A stretch of DNA of 64,000 nucleotides from Verticillium longisporum (lineage: Eukaryota; Ascomycota; Sordariomycetes; Glomerellales; Plectosphaerellaceae), in NCBI GenBank assembly GCA_019188255.1, contig JAETXT010000005.1:2542001-2606000 (forward strand). The letters are read 5' to 3'. Below the pieces are notes generated by a model that saw nothing but the letters and a program-made list of their open reading frames with translations, ran no database searches and was not told where the DNA came from. This document shows positions 23,022 through 36,551 of this stretch, piece by piece. A program made the position numbers and the translations under genes. The first letter of the stretch is position 1; each line of letters opens with the position of its first letter.

Positions 23022-26000
23022 ATGGGGAAAATCACCAAGACGATGCAGCCGAAGCATGAGGAGACTCTTGTGAGTCAAGTTCGAACAAAACCTTGCAACA
23101 TAAGCTAACCAGTTTCTAGTCTCCTTGGCTCAAAGACTTTGTGCAGTCGGCTTGTACATTACCTCTTCCACTTCTCCCCGACCACATTGCCACCTTCCCA
23201 ACACGATGGCCGTTCCCGCGGGGCGACCTCTACCACTGGATCCCGCTACTCAACCGGTTCGACAATATTCTCGAGTGCTTCAGTGGCACATGCAAGTTCA
23301 ACGAGGGCCCCCAAACCGGTGATCTAGCCTGCGAGGTGTTACTCCATCGAAGCGACAAAGTGGAAGAGTACGGGACGGAGGTATGGGATAGGGACCGGCT
23401 GCGCAGGCAGGGCTTTGGCGAGCGAGGTGACCGCCAGCTCATCGAGACCATCCTCAAGTTCACGCGCGTCCTGCTGGAGCATTGCGGTAACAGAAGCATT
23501 TACGCCAGCAGCAACCACTTGAACGACCTCCTTCATGCTACAGACCTGTCCGTCATCATCGCAACCCTCGGAGTTGGTTCCGAGCTGGCCAAACGATACC
23601 AGGCCTCTGTCAAACGTATCGGAAGTCACTCCCGCCATGTCAGCACTGCACTGCTGGCTAACCACTACAATATTGCCCTCGAGCGTGTACAGCTATTAGC
23701 CTCCCCTTCGTCAAGACTCCTCTCATCTCCCTATCCGATGCTGCTGCATCTGCTACACCCGGTTCCGCTGCCAAGGGCAAGGATAAGATCCAAACTGCTG
23801 GGCAGAAGAATGCGGCACCCATGTTTGCCAACGATCTCAGTGCCATCGTCAACTCGGAACCTGGTCAATGGAACGGCTGGGGTGACATCAAGATCTCGTA
23901 CACTGCCGTCACAGACACTAAAGACCAGCCATTTCCCAGTGCCGTGGATCGCACCTCTGCTGGGACGAACCTGCCAAGCACCCCAACGCCTTTGCGGCGC
24001 AGTACCACGATGGGTGGTACTGCTCAACAAACCCCGAGGTCGGCCCGGCAAGTACCAGGCGACGAAGCCTCGCCTTCTACCGTGTCTCGCTCTCCTGCTC
24101 CAGTAAGCGAGCATGCCGCATCCAGCCAGAAGGTGTTTGATTTGCCGCAGTCTGTGGTGGCGTCGTCTTCTATCTACGACCTACTAGCCCGCTGCCCTGC
24201 CGATGCTCCATCACACACCAGATACGAATATCTCAATAGGGTCAGAATTGCCAAGGCGCTCCTAGGCAGTGTTGAGACTCGCCAGCAGGCTCTAGCCATC
24301 CGTCTCCTGGCTGTCACGAACCTGGCCTATATCCACCCGGAGAATGTGTTCATGGAAAAGGTCATGCGTCAGGATATCGACGAAACTCGACGATACCAGC
24401 TCGTCTATCAGTTGGCCGAAATAATTCATCCAACATCCCCTGGATCTAAACCTGTGCCTCTCTGGGTCCAATCGATCGCACTCGCTCTACTGGAAGCTAT
24501 TTCGGGCTTCCAGGCTCGCTATCAAGATGTGCTGTCTGCCCTTAATGCCAACGTCAACCACGGCATTCTTTTGTACGTCATTCGCAAGGCGGTCGCGGGC
24601 ATGAAGGAGGATGAGGTGGCCGACAAGTACAACCAGTCCACCGAGGTCAACGAGTGGCGCAAAGACCTCTTCTCATTGACACAGCACTTGGCCATGTCCA
24701 CTAGAGTTGGCGCAGAGATGGTCAGCGCTGGCCTGATGGATGTCCTGGTCGAGATTATGAAGACGCGATCCAATGTGGCTCAGCGTAATCATGCGACTAT
24801 TTTGAGTTTCATAGACGGACTCATCTGGTCTTACCAAAACGCTTTCCACGCCTTCTTCAACGGTGATGGCTTGGACGCCATCTCGGAACTTCTAGTCACG
24901 TCTGTCAAAGAAGGCACCCACCTTGCTGACGCTGGCCGTGGTACGCAACCTGAGTACCACTCTTCCGTTGTCGACTATAATATCCCGTTCCACCATCAGC
25001 AAACGCTTAAGTGGCTGTTGAAGTTTATGCACCACATGATGACGAACTCTTACAGCCTCGGAGGCAATACGGACCGCCTCCTGCGGAACCTCGTGGACAA
25101 GTCTGATCTGTTGGCGAGTCTAAGGGAGATTATGCAGCATACTAAGCGATTCGGCTCTGTCCTGTGGACAAACTCTGTTACTGTTCTCAGCGACTTTATC
25201 AATAACGACCCTACAAGCTTCGCAGCCATTGCGGAGTCTCGCATGATCGTAAGCTTCCTCGAATCCGTCACCGGCAGCCCTGTACCCGAGCAGACAGTGG
25301 CCCCTCGCGGCAGCGAAGACGCTACCGGTGAAACGGATGACGCCCCTCAGGAAAACAACGATCAGGTTACCCTTGAGCCTGACGATAAGCCTCATCCTCC
25401 ACCGGAGGAGGAGCTGGCTGCTGGCAGGGACCGCCCGCTCGCGAGAGGGATCTTGACGAGCCCAGACGCCATGCTCGTTGTGCCGCAAGTCCTCAATTCC
25501 ATTTCCCTCAATAACGTTGGCCTAAGAATGGTCGTATCATCGCGCGCGTTCGAGTCTTACTTCGAGATGTTTGAAAGCCCAAAACACGTAAATTGTCTTG
25601 AGGGCGAGCAACACCTCGCCAGCAGTGTGGGTGAAAGCTTTGATGAGCTGTGCCGGCATCATCCAGCTCTGAGAAATCCCATCTCGGATGCTGTTGTTGA
25701 CATGGTGGCAAGAGTCAGATTCCTCGGCAAAGACAAAGCAGAGACGTCTGGCTGGGGAGCAAAGCTGGTCTTTGATGATGCAAATGGTAACGTCTTGATT
25801 GCTGACCAAAGTCTTCTTGGTCATCTCTCAGCTCCGCCTGGCGATAACAAAGGCAAGGAGAAAGCCTCCACCGATGACGCGGATGTTGACATGCTGGACG
25901 GAGCAGTGACTGCAAAGGAAGAAGACAGCAGTTCAGCGTCCAGCAAGGAAGCCTCGAAGCCAGCTGCGACGGCATTTGACAGCATCACACCTTATGTCCA

Positions 26001-29000
26001 TGCACTTGGCCTCTTCCTCACCACCTACCTTTCCAACAACACCATGAAGACCCATTTCGTCCAGCGCGGAGGCATCGAGCTGCTGCTCGACATTGCTGAA
26101 TTGCCCAGTCTCCCTTACGACTTCAATGAGTCCAACGCCTCGCGTAAGCTCTTCTCAGTGATCTCTCAGCTTGTTGACCATTCTCCCGTCCTAGGGTTGC
26201 CAGCGCTTGTCAAGCGAGCCCAGGCGGCATTTGATCCACTCGAGTCGTTTGCGTCTGCCATCGACGGCCGACCGTTCTTTGCCCCTTTCGTTTTGTCCGA
26301 AAAGCCGATGACGCTGGAGGATGCAAACTCATGGGACACGACGACGCGAAACAAGATCTTCACAGGAACCAAGGTTGTCAGAGCCCTGCTCAATGCCCAG
26401 TCTTTCCTGAAGACGCTATACGAGTGTTTCTCGTCTTCACCGCGCTCCTCGTCTTCAGTGTCGCTCTATCCCATCAACTTCTATGATTACTACCTGCAGT
26501 TGATCAAGTCCATCGGGCCTCTTCTACGGGCAGGTCTCACAGAAGAAGGCGCAGTACACAACGTACTACCCCAGCACTGGTGGGCCAAGAAAGTCGGTGC
26601 AATCGACGAAGCCTTGGCAATCATCGGTCGACCCGCGGTGCCGGCGTCTCCGTCCGGCGATGATGACGAGACGTTCTTGCCTGATGACCTACTGGGAAAC
26701 TTCAGGGCAGAGGCGCTGCCAAACAACAAGGGCGCTGCGGCTGCACAGCCCAAGCGGCCTACCAAGCAAGAACAAGCCACGGCCCGCTACAAAAACTTCG
26801 AAACTCTGCGAGTCGTCCTTCATTCCATGGTCCCGTCGTCGTTCCCCTTCTTCCAGCAACTCGGCAAGGCAATACTGCCTCGTCGCGGCGGGGACACATT
26901 TTCGCGACAGCATCATATCGATCTCGCCAAGGGGCTGTCAGCGACCATAATCCATCAGTTGAAGCCCTCGATGGCGGTTGAGGTTGCAACGCCCAAAGAC
27001 TACCATTACTGGATCATCATGCTTCACACACTCAGCGAGATGCTGATTGACGCGACTCCCAGATCGAGTGACCGATCTGGTTCTCAGATCATCATGCCTG
27101 TGTATCTGGCATTTGTTGAGCAGGGCGGTCTAGAGATTCTGACGACCATGGCTCGACGTTTCGCTGATAGAGCAGCCGATCAAAGCAGCGGAACTGAGCC
27201 CAGCGCGGCCACCAAGATATGTTCTTTCGGCCTTAAGAGAGCGCTCGATTTGTTCGCCACTGTTGTCGATGGGAAGACCATGGCAGACTCCGCCGCTCAG
27301 TTCGGGCTTATCCCTCGGTCTGCAGGACCCCGGCCAGAGGCACCACTGTCCAACCAAATGGTGCTTGACGCTCGCATGGCCATCTTCCCAGTCGTGCGGG
27401 AGATATGGGATTCCGCATTGATGGAGAAGACGCAGCCAGAAACTCTAAGCAGGGTTATCGATATACTTAAAATTGTGGCTGTCCGGAGCGATGAGTCCGG
27501 TCAATCGAGTATTCAGCCGTTTGACGTTTTAAAGAGTGATCCTAGCGCTTTCAACTGGCCCACACACCAGACCTCGCTCTCCGCCCTCTCTAGAGACTAC
27601 GACGACGACCTGGCGCGTGAGGCCGTTTACCGAGCCAACGGCAATCAAAACTCCGCCACCGAGTACTGCCGGGCCCATGCAGCCGGCACGGCTGGGTCAC
27701 GAAACCCTGTACCTACGCAGGATGCTTACTTTGCCCCTCCGCCCGAACCGTCACGTCGATCCAGCCAGCAAGGCGCTCCTCCCAGCTCTGAACCTATGGC
27801 TCTTGATGCACCACCCGAGCTAGACAACCTTCTTGGTGACGCTGTGCTCGACGAGCTCGAAGGTCCGTCTTCTGAGGAATCTGATGACGACGACGATGAT
27901 GACGACGAAGAGAATGATGAAGATGACGATCACGCTGGCGAGGGTTCTCAGAAAGCTGGAGGAGCTGATTTGCCCCCAAAAGCCAACGAGTCAGCACAGC
28001 CGACAACAGATCCTCGTGCAAACGCCAAGAAGACGCTCGACGACCATCGGGAACAGTTCCGCAAAGAACTCATCTCCAGGTCACTGGACATAGTTCGGGC
28101 GCACCCTCATTCAGCTATAGAGGTGTCTGAGTTGATCAGTGCCATGGTCTTCCCTCAGGACATCCGTGAGGATGTTGGCGAGACCTTGACCAGCGCGATT
28201 ACCTCTCTTTCCTTCGACTCCGATGAGGTCGAATCCGACGCCAATGGCTCCACAATCGCCGCGTACGCTCATCTCTTTGCGCTTCTTCTCCGAGACAACG
28301 CTTTCCTTACGTGTAACATTGATACACTGAGAGCCAACGTATCCACCTACGTCGGGTTTTTGAAGCTTTCGCCAACACGTGCCAAGGACGACCTGCCTCC
28401 TTGGATCCCCTATATTCTCCTCATTGTTGAAATCTTGCTGGCCCATGACGAGAAGCCAATCGAAGCCACATGGAAGGCCCCTACTTCCGAGAACGAAGTT
28501 ATCAAACCAGCCGTTATCGAGAAGCCGGAGGCTATACTGTCTGACACCGAGCAGAGTGACCTGCTAGAACGCATCCTTGACATCTTACCAAGGTTGGGCC
28601 AAGAGGACACTCTCGCAATCTCTGTCCTCCGTGTCCTTGTTGTTCTCACTCGCAAGAGGTCCTTGGCACGCACAGTCGGCGAGAAAAAGAACCTCCAGAG
28701 ACTATTTGTCATGGCAAAGCAGCTTGCCGGCGCCGGCGTGAACCGTCTCAAGGACACCAAGACGGCTGGGTGCATCATGATAATCCTAAGGCACGTCGTT
28801 GAGGACGAGGAAACCACAAAACAGATTATGCGAGCTGAAGTTCGGAACCTGTTTGATAACCCCCAACGCAATCAACGCAACCTCGATGTGACGACCTATC
28901 TTCGAAACCTCTCTGCCGTCGCCCTCCGCGCCCCTGACCTTTTCGTCGAGATCACGAACGACATGACAAGATTGACCCGCTGGTCCCCGGTCAGCGAGGG

Positions 29001-32000
29001 CACCGCACGGGCCCACTACATTGCTCTCAAGGAGACGGAGCCCGAAACTTCTGTGGCAACGACAACACAGGACCAGAGCGTTGAGCCTACGGTGCAGGCA
29101 ACCGAGGATTTGTCGCTTCACGACATCAAACAATCTACTGAAGCAGGCGACAAGGAGATGACCGATGCCCCGAAGCCAACGGTATCGCGCCCGATCATTG
29201 AGAACCCCGACGGAGTCGTCCACTTTTTACTCTGCGAGCTATTGAACTACCGAGAGGTGGATGACAAGGAGCCAATCCAGCCCAAGGACTCGAAAGCGGC
29301 ATCGACGACACTCACCGCCACGAGCTCTGATCCTGCAGCTAAGGAGAACACTGCAGATACCGGAGCAAGCTCTGATGCTAAGGAGACCAAGAACAGCAAA
29401 GACAAGAAGTCCAAGCCTTCATTCAAGGCCGATGAGCATCCCATCTTCATATACCGTTGCTTCCTGCTTAACTGTCTCGCGGAGCTTCTGCAAAGCTACA
29501 ACAGAGCCAAGGTCGAGTTTATCGACTTCAAACGGAGTGCACCGCTGCAGACAAATACTCCGGTCAAGCCGCGCTCGAGCGTCTTGAACTACCTAATTCA
29601 TGATCTGCTATGCCAGGGCGGCCTCGAGAATCCTGATACTGTTCTTGCCAAGAAGAAAATGGCGACCTCGAACCAGGCTCAGCAAGTCCTGGTGGCTCTG
29701 ATGACCAAAACAGGCGAAAAGGCCATCGATAAGCACCGTGAGCGCTTCGAGTACGACGATGATCCGGATCTTCTCTTCGTCAGGAAGTTTGCGTTAGACA
29801 CTATTCTTAAAGCGTACGAGCGTGCTTCCACGCCCGAGGAGCCCCTCGAGACCCGATACACCAAAATGCAATGCCTTGCTGAATTAATGAATCAGGTCAT
29901 TGGCGAGAAGGAGCGCGACCCCCCAGGCGCCACGAGAGGCATGGCATCTCCGCAGGCTCGCTCGCAGGCTCAGCTCCGCCGCATGATGTACGAAAAGGGG
30001 TACTTGGACAAGCTCACTTGGTCTATTGCCGACCTCGATCTGAATCACGTGGGGTCAAACGTGCCATTAAGCATGTGCTTCGGGTCCTACGGGTTCTCAC
30101 CGACACCGCCAAAGAACTCAGTCGCTCCAACGTCATCCCTTCCATGACGCTTCCTGACGTTGCGGACGATGAGATCGCATCTTCGTCGTCCATGTCTGAC
30201 ATAGACGATGACAGGGAAGAGACTCCCGACCTCTATCGGAACTCGGCATTGGGTATGCTCGAGCCCCGTGGCAGCGATGACGAGTCTGAGGATGAAGAAG
30301 GTATGGAATCTTCTGCCAAGTCGACTGGAAACCACGGAGCTAACTCATTCGCAGATGACGACGATGATGAAGAGATGTACGACGACGAGTACGGCGACGA
30401 GCTCGAGTATGGGGAGGAAGAGATCTCTGATGATGGAGACAACGGCATCAGCGATGACGACGACGAAGAGCTCGGTGAAATGGGTGAGATCGAGGGTCTC
30501 CATGGGGACCCTGGAGTCGTCGAGGTTGTGATGGATGACGACGATGACATGGAGGACGATGACGATGAGATGAGTGACGACATGGAGTCCCAGGACATGG
30601 AGGATCGCGTCGATATCGCTGAAGAGATTCTCGATGAGGATGGCAATCCTATCGACGACGACGGTGCCTCTGACTGGGAAAGTGAGTCAGACGAGGAGGA
30701 AGAAGATGACGATGATGAAATCGACTATGGAGCCGAGGTCCAAGACCTCGACGAAGCCCACATGCACGGCCTGGGACCTGAAGAGATCCTTGAAAACCTA
30801 ACGCGTGCTGTTGTCATGGCCCCCGATGGAGAGTTCGACCCCGAGGACATGGAGGGACTTGGCGAACACTACATTGAGGATGATCGTGGCGATGAAGACG
30901 GTTTGTCTTGATCCGACCCCTTCGTGTGGGATATGCTAACCTGGCTCCAGATGACGATGACGAAGACATGGAAGAAGACGAGTACATCTATGATGAGGAC
31001 TATCCTCGTAGGTCATCTCCGCCATGAGATTGTATCCGAACTAACACAAGCCAGACGATGAAGCCCCCCCAGCTAACGTCCCGAGCCAACTGGGTTGGGA
31101 TACTCTTGTGGTAGAGCCGTTCCCACATGCACACCACGGACATCGACATCGCCATGCCGGACACCGCAGTCCATTCCCGCCTGCCATCCTGGCTGGTGGT
31201 CCGCGTGACCCGCTCGGAGGCATGTCTCCCGCCACGCTACTGCCTCATATCGATGTCCTCCTCCACGACGTTGAGGCTCTCATGTCGACCTACAATGCTA
31301 ACGCGAATCCAGATTTCCGCAGCTACTTCTCACGTGGTCCCCGAGCAAACGCGGCCCCCAGCAACGCCGACGATGGCATCAACCCCTTGCTGCGTCGAAC
31401 CAACCAAACTGTGGAGCCTTCACCACGCCCACCTGGAGTGCCTGGTCTGGTCGGCCTGCGTTTCCCCCGGACGCCTTTGGAATCGGCGCTGGCCGCCATG
31501 GCGGCCTCATGGACAGCCCCATGGCAATTTTGAACGATATCGTTGCTTCTTTACCTGTCATGCGACACGGACAACAGTCTGTCCATCTCTCAATCACACA
31601 GAACGGGCGTGGGGAACTTCGAGAATACCACGTTGCCCCCGTGAGTCAAGAGGCGATGCTCGACGAGATGGAACCTACCATGAACCCCAGCAGGCCGTTG
31701 CTTTCACTCCGGATTCCACCTTCGAGAGATATCAAGAAGAGGCCCGAATGGTGTTTGGAGGATCTCTTTACATCGACAAAGCTCAGCGACTGCTCAAACT
31801 CATCTTGTCAAAGCTGATTCCTCCTGCATTCGAGCATGAGAAGAAAGTCAAAGCCGAGGAAGAAGAGAGGCGACGTGTCCGTGAAGAAGAAAGAAAAAGC
31901 GGGAGGAAGAAGAACGGCGAGTAAGAGAGGCTAAGGAAGCCAAGGAGGCTGAGGAGAAGGCTGAGCGCGAGCGGAAGGAAGCCGAGGAGCGCGAGGCACA

Positions 32001-35000
32001 ACAGCGGCTGACGGCTGAAGCGCTGGGTTCCACGGATTCCGACGCCCTCACAGCTGGCGCGGATCCTCAAGCAATGGAAGGTGTTGAATCGCATGGCGCT
32101 ACTGAGTCGGCAACGGTGCCTCCAGCCAATGTCCCTCGGGTCGTCACAACGATCAGAGGCGAGGAGGTCGATATCACGGAGCTTGGCATCGACCCTGAGT
32201 ATCTGGCCGCACTCCCCGAAGAATTCAGAGAGGAGGTCATCGCGCAGACCGTGAGCTCTAGGCGCTCCCAGGCACGCGAGGATGCGGCAGCGGGCGAACA
32301 GACCGAGGTCTTCCAAGAGTTCCTGGATGCATTGCCGGAAGAGATGCGCAGCGAGATCGTGCAGCAGGAACGCCAAGAGGTGCGCCGGCGCGAACGAGAA
32401 GAGCAACGCCGCCAAGCTGCTGGTGGTGCCGCCGAGCAAGAGATGGATGCTGCAAGCATCTTGTTGACCTTCCCGCCTGAGCTGCGGCACGAAGTCTTGT
32501 TGGACCAGGGCGAAGACATCATGGATCAATTGCCGGCTGACATGGCTGCCCAAGTCCGCCTGAGTCAACGAGCGGGGAACGCCAGAAGCCCTCCTGGTAT
32601 CGCGCGGAGGCCGGCGCAGCAGCCGACAGAACCTGGACAGGAAGCCGAGACAAAGGTCCAACGCAAGACGGTAGTGCAGATGCTCGACAAGCCTGGAATC
32701 GCCACCCTGCTGCGTCTCATGTTCATTTCTCAATACGGATCTATCCGCAACTATCTTTTCAGCGTTCTCGCCGATGTTTGCGAGAACCGGCAGAACAGGC
32801 TCGAAGTCATTAGTACCGTTCTCCTCATCCTCCAAGAAGGCAGTACAGACATGGACGCTGTGGAGAGGAGCTTCAGCCAGCTTTCTCTCAAGGCAAAGAA
32901 GCCGAAGGATAAGGATACGGACCCCAAGACTCCTCAGGGGCTCAAGAGAACGTTGACATCCCTGACGACTTCTGGCCACGCCCAGACAAACTCTGAGATA
33001 TCGCCTCTACTGGTCGTTCATCAGTGCCTTGATTTGCTGCAGGACCTCTCAACGAAGAACCCACACATTCCCATGCTCTTCCTTACCGAACACGAAAGCG
33101 TTGGGTCCTCACTGAAGCGCATGCTTAGCAGGAAGGGCAAAGCTAAAGATTCCAAGGCTCATAAGTACGCCATCAATGCCCTTCTCAGCCTGCTTGACCG
33201 CGAGCTCGTTATGGAAAGCTCGGTAGTCATGGCGTACCTGGCAGACTTGCTCAACAAAATCACGGTGCCGCTCGCTACTATCGAGCGCAGACGGCGAGAG
33301 GCTGCCGAAAAGGCGATGCTTGCGACAAAGAAGGCTTGCGAGGCGGTGTTTGCGGCTCAGAAGGCTGCCGAGGCAGCCGAGACGGCATCGACTGCTGAAA
33401 GTACTTCGGCCCAAACTGATGCCAATGATCAGACCACTGGTGCAGTCGAAACCACAGCGAGTGCGACGCCAGCCGTTGAAACGTCCACCGCCGTAGAGTC
33501 TGGTGACGCCCAGCAATCAGAGGAAAACAAAAAGCCCGAGCCGGAGACCTCCAAATCGGCGACGGCTGATGATTCCAATGAGAAGAAGGGCAAGCAGATG
33601 CAGGTCCCCGTCATTCCGCCTCATCACCTTACTCTGGTTGTCAAGATCTTTGTTGCTCGCGAGTGCAGCTCCAAAACCTTCCAGAACACCATCTCTGCCA
33701 TCAAGAACCTTTCGTCTATTCCGGGGCCAAGGCAGTCTTCGGTCAAGAATTGGTTCGCCAGGCCAGAGCTCTAAGCGAACGCATCGTGCTCGACCTAGAT
33801 GAGCTATTGCCGCACATCAAAAAAGCTACGACGGGCACCGAGATTCAAGGAGTTGCGTTGTCCAAGTTTTCGCCGGGCGCATCAGAGCAGAACAAGCTTC
33901 TTCGTGTCCTGACTGCTCTGGACCATCTTTTCACTGACCCCAAGAAGAAGTCAGACGCCGCCAGTGACTATGTGCTGAATTATCAGAAGCAAGACCTCGT
34001 GCACTCTCTCTACCACAACTCGACTTTCTCCAGCATGTGGGACAAGCTCAGCGAGTGTCTGAGGGCTATCCACAAGCGCGAGAATATGGTCAATGTCGCA
34101 ACTATCCTTCTGCCCCTCATCGAATCCCTTATGGTTGTCTGCAAGAACACAGCCACAGCAGATTCCCCGGCGCAAGCCTCCGAGAAGGAGATGCTTCTCT
34201 CAAGCCCTCCTCCCGAGTCCCGCATGGCTGGACTCTTCTTCAACTTCACCGAAGACCACCGCCGAATTCTCAACGAGCTTGTCAGAAACAACCCCAAGCT
34301 CATGTCGGGTACATTCGCTCTTCTCGTTAAGAACCCTAAGGTGCTAGAGTTTGACAACAAGCGAAACTACTTCAACCGGAGCGTTCACAGCCGTGCTAGC
34401 ACGCAGCGCTCCGCTTTCGCGTCCCTGCAGCTTGCGGTTCGACGTGAGCACGTCTTCCATGACTCCTTCCGGTCCCTCTACTTCAAGTCTGGCGATGAGA
34501 TGAAGTACGGCAAGCTCAATATTCGATTCCATGGCGAAGAAGGCGTCGATGCCGGTGGTGTCACCCGCGAGTGGTTCCAGGTTCTCGCACGGCAGATGTT
34601 CGACGCCAACTATGCATTGTTCATTCCTGTGTCCTCGGACCGCACAACTTTCCACCCGAACAAGCTCAGTGGTATCAACGACATGCACCTGATGTACTTC
34701 AAGTTTGTGGGCCGCATTATCGGCAAAGCCTTATATGAAGGCCGACTTCTCGACTGCTACTTCAGCCGCGCGGTGTACAAGCGCATCCTTGGCAAGTCCG
34801 TTTCTGTCAAAGATATGGAATCGTTTGATCCCGACTACTACAAGTCGCTGGTGTGGATGCTGGAGAACGACATCACGGACATTATTACAGAGACGTTCTC
34901 GGTCGAAGACGACGAATTCGGGGTTACTACGATAGTCGACCTGTGCCCCGACGGCCGCAACATCGCTGTCACCGAAGAGAACAAGAATGACTACGTTCGT

Positions 35001-35558
35001 TTGGTTGTTGAGCACAAACTGCTGTCCTCGGTCAAAGAACAAATGGAGCATTTTTTGAAGGGCTTCCACGAGATCATCCCGTCAGAGCTCATCCGCATCT
35101 TCAACGAACAGGAGCTTGAGCTACTCATCTCCGGTCTGCCCGATATTGACATTGACGACTGGAAGAGCAATACCGAGTACCACAACTACACTCCATCCTC
35201 GCAGCAAATTCAGTGGTTCTGGCGTGCCATTCGGTCGTTTGACAAGGAAGAGCTGGCCAAACTCCTGCAATTCGTGACTGGAACGTCCAAAGTCCCTCTC
35301 AACGGCTTCAAGGAACTTGAGGGTATGAATGGAGTGAGCCGTTTCAACATTCACCGCGACTATGGTAACAAGGAGCGTCTTCCCAGCTCACACACATGCT
35401 TCAACCGTAAGTCAACTCCAGGTTTGCTGTATCACGTCGATATTGTGGCTAATTGAGTTATAGAACTTGATCTTCCTGAGTACGAGAGTTATGAGACACT
35501 CCGTTCTCAACTCATGAAAGCTATCACAGCTGGCAGCGACTACTTTGGCTTCGCCTAG
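23022..35558 (+). CDS. TOM1: Tom1/Huwe1-type giant HECT ubiquitin ligase (six single-base frameshifts)
   Basis: E3 ubiquitin-protein ligase acting in nuclear and cytosolic quality control, mRNA export and turnover of excess histones and ribosomal proteins. Exons 23022-23069, 23120-30900, 30951-31007, 31055-35406 and 35464-35558 give 4112 residues after six one-base additions. Order: N-terminal ARM-like DUF908/DUF913 regions; acidic tracts at about 27880-27960 and 30160-30760; three ubiquitin-binding-motif-like repeats (LPEEFREEVI, LPEEMRSEIV, FPPELRHEVL) near 32200-32510; and a C-terminal HECT domain from about 34380 with catalytic Cys in SSHTCFNQLDLPEY (TGC 35397-35399). Each break is in a mononucleotide run that is one base short: CCCC 23703-23706, GGGG 30051-30054, CCCCC 31464-31468, CCCCC 31636-31640, AAAAA 31894-31898 and GGGG 33723-33726. 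Domains are intact on both sides of every break, which argues for sequence error over decay. Confidence 0.92.
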
Positions 35559-36551
35559 ACTGACAGGCAAGCATATTTGAATTCGGCGAGCTGAGGAGAA
35601 GGCATAGAAAGCATTTGCATGGTTTGCGGACAAGTACTGGATTACAGGTTCACGGCAAGACATACGGGTTGATTCGCGTGCGACCGAGAGTTTTCTCGGT
35701 TGCAGCCTCCGTTTCCTCACGTACAGCTCGATGAGACAGATGGGTTTCTTCATCGCGTTGGTTTTTCCCCTCCATTATGAACCGTATTGGATCCCCGGCA
35801 AGGTTCGTCAGTGTGGACTGGTCACAGCGGAGTGCAGGCTGCTTGGGCCTTTGCCTCACACTGTAACGGCCATGTGGGCAGGAAAACGCGGTACTGTAGA
35901 GTAGTAACAATGATATAGTGTTTTTCACAGGATTCCGATGTGTATACATGTGCAACACCATGTACCCCAGGATCTCCAACAGTCCTGCGAAATGATGCAG
36001 ATGGACACTTCACAATCATAATGTCTGGCTCTGCGATGCCGGTCAACTATTGTGATTCATCGAGGCACCGTTTCATAAACGTGATGCACGGACATCTTCG
36101 AATCACAGTTTGAGTTGGCATAGATGCTTCTTGTAGACTCCCAATGAGCAGAACGTTGAACAAGGTCAGAGATGATCATGTCTTCATCATTGTGCTACCT
36201 ACCAGCTAACAAAATGGGCCCTGCCAACGTGTCACAACAGCATGGCATGGGTAGACTACTCGCTTGCCTGCCCTGGTACACCAGTCTGGTGCCTGTCCAA
36301 GCTGGAGAAGCGCTTGGACGACACGCACAAAACAGGGGTTCACAAGGGCTGCCCAGCGTGAAAGAATCATGGGTATTATGCGTCAATGATGCGTTGTTCC
36401 ATTGTCCCGAATGCCAATCTAGTACATTCGTGTGCCGTTTCGATGATGAACTGCCAATGAGCCACGCCAGGCTTTGTTTCCCTTACCACGCCGGATGCAA
36501 GAAAAATCAGAAGACCGGAGCATGTCTTTTTCGTTTTCCCAACGCCATAAC
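35559..36551. other. Convergent intergenic region between TOM1 and RPS6
   Basis: 993 bp holding the 3' regions of two convergent genes. Small open frames exist, but none resembles a known protein or shows convincing coding composition. Confidence 0.5.

Noticed and set aside
31783..32979. 398-codon minus-strand open frame
   Set aside because: It is antisense to the TOM1 ubiquitin-binding-motif region; its composition mirrors the sense Glu/Arg-rich coding.
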